Both the position numbers and the translations under genes were made by a program. A stretch of DNA of 34,012 nucleotides, taken from contig VBID01000133.1 of NCBI GenBank assembly GCA_005880615.1, positions 1-34,012 of the forward strand, in the 5' to 3' direction. The stretch comes from Chloroflexota bacterium. GTDB lineage: Bacteria > Chloroflexota > Dormibacteria > CF-121. The notes below the pieces were generated by a model, which searched no databases, was not told the origin of the DNA, and saw nothing but the letters and a program-made list of their open reading frames with translations. Positions within the stretch are counted from its first letter, which is position 1, and each line of letters opens with the position of its first letter. Shown in pieces: positions 28,379-34,012 of the stretch.

Positions 28379-29581
28379 ATGCGGCTGCGCAATACGGAGA
28401 CCGGGCGGTTGGACTCGGTTGCGGGATCGGCGATTGGGGTGTACGTGTGCGGCATCACGCCCTACGACACCACCCATCTCGGTCACGCCTTCACCTACGT
28501 GATGTTCGACGTCCTGGTCCGGGCCCTTCGGGCGGGCGGCCGCTCGGTGCGCTATGTCCAGAACGTCACGGACATCGACGACGACATTATGAAGCGGGCC
28601 CGCCAGCTCAAGATTTCCTGGGACCAGCTGGCGACCAAGGAGACCCGCCTCTACAGGCAGGATATGCGCGACCTGCACGTCCTGCCCCCGGACGTCTTTC
28701 CGTACGCCAGCCAGACGGTGCCGCAGATCATCGCCATGGCCGGGCGGCTGGAGGCATCCGGGCACGCCTACGCCCGCGAGGGCAACCTCTATTACCGGGT
28801 GGCGAGCTTTCCGGAGTACGGACGGCTGAGCCACGCCTCGCGTGAGCAGATGATCGTCTGGTCGCGGGAGCGGGGCGGCGATCCGTCGGATCCGCGCAAG
28901 GAGGATCCGCTCGACTTTCTGCTCTGGCAGCAGAGTCTCGCCGACGAGCCGACCTGGGACAGTCCCTGGGGCGCCGGCCGGCCGGGCTGGCACATCGAAT
29001 GCTCAGCGATGGCCCTCGAGCATCTCGGTCCCCAGGTCGACATCCATGGCGGTGGGGAAGACCTGATCTTTCCCCATCACGAGAGCGAGATCGCGCAGTC
29101 GGAGGCGGCTACCGGCGTGCGACCGTTTGCGCGGACCTGGACGCACATCGGCATGGTCCGCTACCGGGGCGAGAAGATGAGCAAGTCCCTGAAGAACCTG
29201 GTTCTGGTCCGCGACCTCCTGGGCCGCTTCGACGCCGACAGCATCCGCGTCCTCCTGCTAAGTCAGCACTATCGGGAGTCCTGGGAGTACACCGAGGATC
29301 AGATGATGGCCGCCGCCGAGTGGACGGCGCAGCTTCGGTCGGGAGCCGCCCCGCCGTCCGACGGTAGCTCGGGCCGTTCAGGCGAGGTCCTCGCAGCCCT
29401 GGAAGACGACCTCAACACGCCCGCCGCGCTGGAGCGGCTGGCCGAGCTGGTGCGGAGCACCGATCCCGGCTGGCCGGTGGCGGCCGGCCTCCTCGGGCTG
29501 CAGCTCGAGTCGGGTGGACCGTCCGGCCGGAGTGCCCGGGTGGCCGGGCCCGTAACCGCACCCGAGCAGCTTCCGCCTTGA
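28379..29581 (+). CDS. mshC: MshC-like cysteine ligase (class I CysRS paralogue)
   Basis: 400 aa from ATG 28379. YVCGITPYDTTHLGHA replaces the CysRS form CGPTVYDxxHIGNAR and is the hallmark of MshC, which joins cysteine to glucosaminyl-inositol in mycothiol synthesis. Zinc and cysteine-binding elements (CGIT, HIECSAMA, FPHHESEIAQSE) and the KMSKSLKN loop are intact. Length (about 400) fits MshC, and the CysRS anticodon domain is largely missing. No other msh gene is adjacent, though a double GNAT lies far upstream and a DUF4395/thioredoxin pair follows. A short lineage-specific CysRS or another amine-ligating relative is the main alternative. Confidence 0.75.
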   Translation: MRLRNTETGRLDSVAGSAIGVYVCGITPYDTTHLGHAFTYVMFDVLVRALRAGGRSVRYVQNVTDIDDDIMKRARQLKISWDQLATKETRLYRQDMRDLHVLPPDVFPYASQTVPQIIAMAGRLEASGHAYAREGNLYYRVASFPEYGRLSHASREQMIVWSRERGGDPSDPRKEDPLDFLLWQQSLADEPTWDSPWGAGRPGWHIECSAMALEHLGPQVDIHGGGEDLIFPHHESEIAQSEAATGVRPFARTWTHIGMVRYRGEKMSKSLKNLVLVRDLLGRFDADSIRVLLLSQHYRESWEYTEDQMMAAAEWTAQLRSGAAPPSDGSSGRSGEVLAALEDDLNTPAALERLAELVRSTDPGWPVAAGLLGLQLESGGPSGRSARVAGPVTAPEQLPP

Positions 29582-29614
29582 GTTCGGCCGCTGGGCTTGC
29601 TACGCTAGATACCT

Positions 29615-29636
29615 GACTATGGTGATCGCCATAGTC
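29615..29636. promoter_or_regulatory. perfect operator-like palindrome before the DUF4395 gene
   Basis: GACTATGG, six bases, CCATAGTC. A -10-like TAGATA (29606-29611) ends just before it, so the palindrome lies at the transcription start and would block RNA polymerase if bound, or form a 5' hairpin in the message. Confidence 0.5.
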
Positions 29637-29657
29637 AAGAACGTCGGGAGGCCCCCA

Positions 29658-30035
29658 GTGATCGACCGCACGGCGCTCAAGGTCAACCAGGCAGGCATCG
29701 TGCTGACGGTGCTGCTGGCGTTTCTGCTCAGCGCTCTGTGGCCGGCCCTGTGGTGGGCGCTGCCGGTGCTGGCACTGGTGATGCTGGTGGGCGCGATCGA
29801 GCCCCGGGCCGCCCTCTTCCGGCAGGTGTACCTGGCCGTCCTGCGCCCCGCCGGGCTGCTCCGACCGCGGCCGGTCGAAGAAAGCCCGCGGCCGCACAGC
29901 TTTGCCCAGACCCTGGGCGGCGTCTTCCTGCTGCTGGCCTCGCTGGCCTTCGCACTGGCCCTTCCTATCGTGGGATGGGCCCTGGCCTGGATCGTCCTCT
30001 TGCTCGCGTTCGTCAACCTGGCCTTCGGCTTTTGA
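29658..30035 (+). CDS. DUF4395 membrane protein
   Basis: 125 aa from GTG 29658, where GGGAGG lies six bases upstream and the family's IDRTALKVNQ N-terminus begins; ATG 29619 would be a leaderless alternative. Four hydrophobic segments in two hairpins and the central PRAALFRQVYLAVLRPAGLLRPR fit DUF4395. These proteins commonly neighbour thioredoxin-like genes, as here. Function unknown; a role in membrane thiol exchange is inferred from context. Confidence 0.8.
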   Translation: MIDRTALKVNQAGIVLTVLLAFLLSALWPALWWALPVLALVMLVGAIEPRAALFRQVYLAVLRPAGLLRPRPVEESPRPHSFAQTLGGVFLLLASLAFALALPIVGWALAWIVLLLAFVNLAFGF

Positions 30036-30085
30036 CTGGGCTGCCAGATTTATTACCGCCTTGAGCGGTGGGGAGTAGTGAAGGG

Positions 30086-30511
30086 ATGACCGGTCCGGTG
30101 CTCGATCTGGCGCTCCGAGTGGGCGTGGTCGGCGCCGTCGCCGTGGGCGTGGTCGCCGGTCGGGCCGGCCTCGCCACCTGGCGCGACTGGCGCCGCCGCC
30201 GGGCCATCGCTGGCGCTCCGCTGCCCGGCCTGGCCGGCGGCCAGACCACCGTCCTCCTCTTCACCGGGTCGCTCTGTACCGACTGCACCCGTCAGAAAGA
30301 GATCCTGCAGGATGTCGGCCGGCAGGTTGGCGGATGGCGCGTGCACGAGGTCCAGGCTGCCCGGGAGCAGCCGCTGGCGGCTCGCTTCGGGGTGGAGAGT
30401 GTGCCGGCCACCGTGCTCCTCGATCGGGAGGGCCATTCGGTGGCCGTGAACTACGGCCTGGCCGAGGCCGCCGTGCTGCTCGGACAATTGCGGCTGGTGG
30501 TGGCCGCGTAG
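30086..30511 (+). CDS. membrane-anchored thioredoxin-like protein
   Basis: 141 aa from ATG 30086 (AAGGG just upstream). An N-terminal helix (LALRVGVVGAVAVGVVAG) is followed by a thioredoxin fold: VLLFTGSLCTDCTRQK with the redox pair CTDC, and the cis-Pro loop ESVPATVLLD. The domain is compact but has all core elements. It follows DUF4395 closely and ends before a strong terminator. Likely a thiol reductase; orientation in the membrane is uncertain. Confidence 0.85.
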   Translation: MTGPVLDLALRVGVVGAVAVGVVAGRAGLATWRDWRRRRAIAGAPLPGLAGGQTTVLLFTGSLCTDCTRQKEILQDVGRQVGGWRVHEVQAAREQPLAARFGVESVPATVLLDREGHSVAVNYGLAEAAVLLGQLRLVVAA

Positions 30512-30532
30512 CTGAAGAACCGGTCCACAAAA

Positions 30533-30563
30533 ACGAAAGAGGCCCCATCGGGGGCCTCTTCGT
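30533..30563. terminator. bidirectional intrinsic terminator
   Basis: AAGAGGCCCC and GGGGCCTCTT pair around ATCG, extended by ACGAA/TTCGT past a bulged A; an A-run precedes it. It serves the thioredoxin-like gene and the convergent secreted-protein gene. Confidence 0.85.
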
Positions 30564-30579
30564 TGGATGGACTCGCTGC

Positions 30580-31107
30580 TTAGTCGCTCGACTTGTCGCT
30601 GGTCTCGCTGTCGCCGGTGTCACTCTTCTCGTTGTCGTTCTCGGTGTCGGTCGGCGTGGTCGTCGGCGTCACGATCGCGACGCTGTTGATGTCGTGGCAG
30701 GCAGCCGTCGCAATCGCCGTGACGTCGGTCTGGAGCTGAGTCAAGTCGGCTTCAGTCGGCAGGGTTGCGTCGTCCTCGTCTGCCGCCTCGACCGCCTCGG
30801 CAAACGTGTCCAGCTTCGCCTGGATCGCCGCCTGCGCGGCCTCGGCCTTGCTCAAGACCGTTTCGTTCGCGGTTTCAACGGCCTGTTCCCAGGCGTCCGC
30901 ATCGACGTTCGCGGGCTTGGCCGTTGCTTCCAGCTTCGTGATCTGCGCTTCGGCGCACGTGCTCACGGTGTCGCTGGCCGTAGCGGCAACGGCCTCGGCC
31001 CGCTGGAGCAGCGTCTCGGCCGGGTCTTCGTTGGCAACCGCGGAGCTGCCGACCCACAGGGTCAGAGCGCCGGCCACCGCCAACCCGGTAAGAATCTGTC
31101 GCTTCAT
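30580..31107 (-). CDS. secreted helical protein with acidic disordered tail
   Basis: 175 aa. A signal peptide (MKRQILTGLAVAGALTLWVG, likely cut after AVA near residue 25) is followed by Ala/Glu-rich helices with two Cys (VSTCAEAQ and TAACHDIN) and a Thr/Asp/Ser/Glu tail of about 30 residues. AGGAGG lies five bases before ATG 31107. No family recognised. It lacks Lys/Arg in the tail and is strongly acidic. Two 15-bp direct repeats stand just upstream, so expression is probably controlled by a dedicated regulator. Confidence 0.8.
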   Translation of the reverse strand: MKRQILTGLAVAGALTLWVGSSAVANEDPAETLLQRAEAVAATASDTVSTCAEAQITKLEATAKPANVDADAWEQAVETANETVLSKAEAAQAAIQAKLDTFAEAVEAADEDDATLPTEADLTQLQTDVTAIATAACHDINSVAIVTPTTTPTDTENDNEKSDTGDSETSDKSSD

Positions 31108-31125
31108 TAAGACCTCCTATGAGAG

Positions 31126-31162
31126 ATGGATCTCGGTCCATTTGGATATGGATCTCGGTCCA
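31126..31162. promoter_or_regulatory. 15-bp direct repeats with a 22-bp period
   Basis: ATGGATCTCGGTCCA occurs exactly at 31126-31140 and 31148-31162. Two helical turns apart, on the same DNA face, just upstream of the secreted-protein gene: the layout of sites for response regulators or dimeric repressors. Confidence 0.6.
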
Positions 31163-31164
31163 CT

Positions 31165-31196
31165 GAATAAGAACGCCCGCCAGCGGAGCGTTATTC
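31165..31196 (-). terminator. possible hairpin at the DUF309 stop
   Basis: GAATAA and TTATTC pair, with GC-rich inner pairing, around the TAA of the DUF309 frame. May end that transcript; weak. Confidence 0.3.
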
Positions 31197-31655
31197 GGTC
31201 GGATGTCGCGGCTGTGTCACAGCCGGATCGCCGCTCGGTTGCGGCCGGGCACCGACCAGATGAACGCGAGGGAGGTTTGGCGGGGGGAAAGGCGGCAGCT
31301 GATCCGGACTGGATGCGATCAGCTGGGCTCGGTAGGCTTCAGCTTCGCGGATCAGGCGGTCCACGTCGATGGTGAGGCAGGCGGGCCGAAACCATTGCAG
31401 CTTGTCGACGCCCTGGGACAGCTTGGCCATCGCGCCCCGCCGGTTGCGGCGGCGCCAGTGATAGAGGCCGACTCCCACCAGCAGGATGCCCTGATACAGG
31501 TAGCGGACCGGGTCTGGCTCCGTGATCCAGATCGCTTCCAGCGTCTCGTGGCACTCGAAGTACAGCTGCTGGTTGAACTCGTCGATGCCCTGGAGGAGGG
31601 CCGCCGGCGGCGCCTCGTCGCACCGGGTGGTGGGCCCGGGGCTTGTCTTGCGCAG
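31191..31655 (-). CDS. DUF309 protein without a canonical start codon
   Basis: The frame has the DUF309 core: FNQQLYFECHETLEAIW, YLYQGILLVGVGLYHWRR, RRGAMAKLSQGVDKLQWF and LTIDVDRL. It has no ATG, GTG or TTG ahead of this core; CTG 31655 (taken here) or ATC 31667 are the only near-cognate choices. It is in the same frame as the upstream kinase-like gene and separated from it by one TAG (31676-31674), so translation may depend on readthrough or reinitiation, or a base error hides a start. A GTG at 31478 would lose the conserved HE motif. DUF309 function is unknown. Confidence 0.6.
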   Translation of the reverse strand: MRKTSPGPTTRCDEAPPAALLQGIDEFNQQLYFECHETLEAIWITEPDPVRYLYQGILLVGVGLYHWRRRNRRGAMAKLSQGVDKLQWFRPACLTIDVDRLIREAEAYRAQLIASSPDQLPPFPPPNLPRVHLVGARPQPSGDPAVTQPRHPTE

Positions 31656-31673
31656 ATGCGGGGGGATGGCGGG

Positions 31674-32807
31674 CTACCCGGCCGAGGCCTGGTCGTTCGA
31701 GAGGGAGGCTCGGGCGGCCCGACCGTCGGGTGAGGCTGCCGGCAGCTCCAGATAGAAGGTGGTGCCCTTCCCTTCCAGGCTGTTCGCCCAGGCGCTTCCG
31801 CCGTGGGCTAGAGCCACCTGCCGCACCAAGTACAGGCCCAGCCCCCGGCTTAGCCGGCGCCCGCCGGGCTGGCTGAGTGGGCCAAACAGCTCCCCCAGGT
31901 CGGCGGCCGAAATCCCAGGGCCATCGTCCTTGACGATCAGCTGGAAACGGTCACGCGCGGACTGCCGCAGGCGGAGCTGCACCGTGGTGGCCGACGCCGC
32001 ATGGACGAACACGTTCTGCAGCATCTCGTTGAGCGCGGCCTGGAGCAACACCGGGTCGCCCCAGACCTCGCCATCGGCATCCAGCTGCACGCGCACTTCG
32101 AGCTGGTTCGCGTCCGCTTGCTCCCGGATCGCATCGGCCGCGGCCTGGGCCAAAGCCTGAAGCGAAACCCGCACCGTGAATGAGAGCTGGAGGGGGAGTC
32201 GCGCCAGCAGGACCAGGTGGTCGACCACCCTGAGCATGGCTTGCGATTGGGTCACCAGGCGGCGGGCGACCAGGGGCAACTGGTCGGCAGGCACCTCTTG
32301 CCGGGTGAGCATGTCAGTGTAGCCGCGCAACACGGCCAGCGGCTCCTGCAGTTCCGTGGTGGCCATTCGCATCACCGTATCGCTGGAGCTGTCGCTGGCT
32401 GCTCGCCCGCCCAGATCCGGGCGGCCGGCCGCGTCCCCAGCCTCGATGCGGCCGGCCAGCAGGGCCGCGGCCACGCTCAGCCAGTCCGACTCGGCCTCGC
32501 TGAGCGGCCGCTTCGGCTCGGTGAGCACCCCCAGGACGCCGTACTCGTGCCCGTCGGAAAAGGCGATCGGCGCCGCTTGGACGTCCTCGGCGCGGATCCG
32601 GGTACCGCTGGGGATCGGATCGCCGCTGCGCGTGTGCGAATCGAGGACTTCGAGGCTGGCGCCATCGCGGCGAGCCAGTACGGCGGCCCGCACCGACAGC
32701 GCCTGCGTGGTGCACTCCAGCGCCAGGTCGACGACTTCCGGGATTGGTCGCGAAAGGCTGGCCACCAGCTTGCGTCGAAGGAGGCCGATCGCCGGGGCCG
32801 CGGGCAT
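31674..32807 (-). CDS. histidine-kinase-like protein lacking the phospho-accepting histidine
   Basis: 377 aa, soluble. A GAF-like domain (about residues 15-130), then a dimerisation helix reading MATTELQEPLAVLRGYTDML where SHELRTPL is expected, so the His is Thr. The ATPase domain keeps its boxes: LNEMLQNVFVHA (N), DDGPGIS (G1), RGLGLYLVRQVALAHGG (G2). It may bind ATP but cannot autophosphorylate at the usual place; a sensor or partner-switching role is possible. TATACA lies nine bases before ATG 32807. The TAG stop is in frame with the DUF309 sequence that follows. Confidence 0.8.
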   Translation of the reverse strand: MPAAPAIGLLRRKLVASLSRPIPEVVDLALECTTQALSVRAAVLARRDGASLEVLDSHTRSGDPIPSGTRIRAEDVQAAPIAFSDGHEYGVLGVLTEPKRPLSEAESDWLSVAAALLAGRIEAGDAAGRPDLGGRAASDSSSDTVMRMATTELQEPLAVLRGYTDMLTRQEVPADQLPLVARRLVTQSQAMLRVVDHLVLLARLPLQLSFTVRVSLQALAQAAADAIREQADANQLEVRVQLDADGEVWGDPVLLQAALNEMLQNVFVHAASATTVQLRLRQSARDRFQLIVKDDGPGISAADLGELFGPLSQPGGRRLSRGLGLYLVRQVALAHGGSAWANSLEGKGTTFYLELPAASPDGRAARASLSNDQASAG

Positions 32808-32921
32808 TCGCCGTCTTGTATAGCACGGTTCTGCCTCCCTTACTCTTCTTCCGCCGTGCGGGGGATGGCCTTGCGAAGGTGGGACTCTCGTTTCCCTGCG
32901 GCTGAGTCCGGACTCGGGCTT

Positions 32922-33100
32922 AGCCCGGATCCACCGAAACGAACTTGCATCTTGGGCGCGGATGCGAGCGATCCGTGCGTTGGCTCCTGCGCGCGCTCAG
33001 TTACGCACCGACGGGTGCGCGCCTTCGCGTGCTCGTCGCCGCCTTCGGCTCATCTCGCCCCGCATCCCAATCTGCGTCGTCCGCCCGGTGGATCCGGGCT
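32922..33100 (+). repeat. 180-bp terminal-inverted-repeat element, copy D
   Basis: 179 bp, with perfect 15-bp ends AGCCCGGATCCACCG and CGGTGGATCCGGGCT and CTTAG on both flanks. Apical stem CGCACC/GGTGCG with GACG loop; middle stem GGATGCG/CGCATCC. It fills most of the gap between the divergent kinase-like and PHP genes and abuts the PHP -10 box. Confidence 0.9.
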
Positions 33101-33106
33101 TAGAAT
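33101..33106 (+). promoter_or_regulatory. -10 box of the leaderless PHP gene
   Basis: TAGAAT starts at the first base after the element terminus and ends six bases before ATG 33113. Confidence 0.6.
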
Positions 33107-33112
33107 GCCGCC

Positions 33113-33982
33113 ATGCCGGAGGGGTTCGCCAACCTGCACCTGCACACCATCTTCAGTGATGGTGAGCTAGCACCCAACGAAGTGATCAGGGCCCACGCGG
33201 CCGCCGGGTTTGCGGCCATCGCCATCACCGACCACGACACGCTCGCGGGCCTGGACGCCGTGGGAGCGCTCGATGGTCACGGCCTTCAAATCATTCCGGG
33301 TGTCGAGCTGTCCATTGAGGATGACCCACCGCGCGGCCTGATCGAAGTGCACCTGCTGGGCTACGCGTTCCGCCTCGACGATGCCCGGCTGCGAAAACGC
33401 CTGGAAGCGGCGAGCCAGGCTCGGGAGGCGCAGAAAGTCGAGACCGTGCGACGGCTGGCCGCGGCCGGCTATCCGATTACCTGGGAGGACGTGCGCGGTC
33501 GGGCCCGTGGGAACGTGGGCAAGCCGCACATCGTCGCCGCGATCGAGGCCGCCCGGCCGGAGGTCGCGCGTGAGGACCTGTACAGCTTGATGGGCCCGGG
33601 GGGGATCGCCCACGTTCCGCGGGCCCAGGACCTCTCTCTAGAGGAGGGGGTGCAATTGATCCGCGGGGCGGGGGGCGTTCCAGTGCTGGCCCATCCGGGG
33701 GTGTACCGGCACGTTGCCGACATGGGCGCGACGTTCGACACCTGCGCTGCCGCTGGGGTGGCCGGGTTGGAGGTGACCTATCCTCAGGATCCCAGTGATC
33801 CATACGGACCGGGCAGCCGCATGCTGATGGATCGCTTCGCCGCGGTCGCCCGGCGGTACGGATGGCTGGCCACCGGTGGCGACGACTTCCATGGTCCGCA
33901 GGTGACACCCCTGATCCGCCTGGCGGCCTGGCGGGCCACGCCGACCGCGGCGGTCGATGCGTTGCTGGCTTGGCCCGGCTAG
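33113..33982 (+). CDS. PHP-domain phosphoesterase (RNase AM / nucleoside bisphosphatase type)
   Basis: 289 aa. The PHP metal site is complete: NLHLHTIFSDGELAP, AITDHDTLAG, IIPGVELS, VHLLGYAF, VLAHPGVY, and the C-terminal TGGDDFHG. The pattern matches YciV/TrpH proteins, which trim 5' ends of RNA or hydrolyse 3',5'-nucleoside bisphosphates; exact substrate not decided. The start is leaderless, with the -10 box next to repeat copy D. Confidence 0.9.
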   Translation: MPEGFANLHLHTIFSDGELAPNEVIRAHAAAGFAAIAITDHDTLAGLDAVGALDGHGLQIIPGVELSIEDDPPRGLIEVHLLGYAFRLDDARLRKRLEAASQAREAQKVETVRRLAAAGYPITWEDVRGRARGNVGKPHIVAAIEAARPEVAREDLYSLMGPGGIAHVPRAQDLSLEEGVQLIRGAGGVPVLAHPGVYRHVADMGATFDTCAAAGVAGLEVTYPQDPSDPYGPGSRMLMDRFAAVARRYGWLATGGDDFHGPQVTPLIRLAAWRATPTAAVDALLAWPG

Positions 33983-34012
33983 GGCTGCGTAAGGAACTGG
34001 AGCAGCAGGGGG
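33979..34012 (-). CDS. possible 3' end of a gene entering from the right
   Basis: On the minus strand a frame ends ...LLLQFLTQP at TAG 33981-33979, with its stop overlapping the PHP stop. Only ten codons are visible, so this is weak. Confidence 0.2.
   Translation of the reverse strand, partial: PLLLQFLTQP

Noticed and set aside
28379-29581. Ordinary cysteinyl-tRNA synthetase
   Set aside because: The GITPYDTTHLGHA motif and short C-terminus fit MshC better; not fully excluded until a separate cysS is found.
31126-31162. Start of a CRISPR array
   Set aside because: Only two 15-bp repeats, a seven-base gap, no cas genes; an operator fits better.
31653-31676. Pyrrolysine at the in-frame TAG between the kinase-like and DUF309 frames
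   Set aside because: Neither family is known to use pyrrolysine and the TAG falls at a natural protein end; readthrough or an unusual start is simpler.

Overview
This window is high-GC bacterial chromosome, densely coded on both strands, with no rRNA, tRNA, CRISPR or recognisable transposase. The lineage cannot be fixed from sequence alone. A MshC-like ligase, a BldD-like regulator, F420-type flavin/deazaflavin reductases, a class II fructose-bisphosphatase and many leaderless genes suggest a Terrabacteria-side organism such as Chloroflexota, Dormibacterota or a deep actinobacterium. An in-frame UGA in a SelW/Rdx-family gene followed by a SECIS-like hairpin implies that the organism uses selenocysteine.

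Layout. 1-2.8 kb is regulatory: a gene fragment at the left edge, a small membrane protein, a frameshifted HD-GYP remnant, a BldD-like regulator with an intact c-di-GMP signature, an XRE-TPR regulator, and just upstream of it a 27-residue hydrophobic peptide with a near-perfect ribosome binding site. 2.9-7.8 kb on the plus strand carries a Xaa-Pro dipeptidase-like amidohydrolase, a double GNAT, a DrrAB-type ABC exporter and two tandem PPOX-fold proteins. 7.9-11.5 kb is mostly minus strand: a small protein, a HAD hydrolase, a cold-shock protein with a structured leader, a DUF4242-cyclase fusion and a PlsC acyltransferase, plus a plus-strand membrane protein. glpX follows. 13.1-17.6 kb has an FtsH-like protease with a zinc ribbon, a CPBP protease, an RHH-ClpN fusion and a TIGR02206 membrane protein.

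17.8-21.2 kb has a divergent MarR/YceI pair sharing an operator-like palindrome, a stand-alone 5'-3' exonuclease overlapping the SelW-like selenoprotein gene, and two membrane proteins. 21.2-24.5 kb (minus) is a pdhABC operon. 24.6-28.3 kb (minus) has queF and yhhQ (queuosine precursor salvage) with a secreted protein and an HtrA-like pseudoprotease, and dehI on the opposite strand. 28.4-30.5 kb (plus) has the MshC-like ligase, DUF4395 and a thioredoxin-like protein, which together suggest thiol/redox work. 30.6-32.8 kb (minus) has an acidic secreted protein, a DUF309 reading frame and a histidine-kinase-like protein lacking its histidine. A PHP phosphoesterase closes the window.

Across the window, four copies of a 178-182 bp element with terminal inverted repeats and compensatory base changes (one nested in another), a second GGAGGG-type palindromic repeat family, and about eight -10 boxes placed 6-7 bases before start codons are the main structures not explained by coding. 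The strongest candidates for something new are the peptide/XRE-TPR pair, the covarying repeat element and the selenoprotein.
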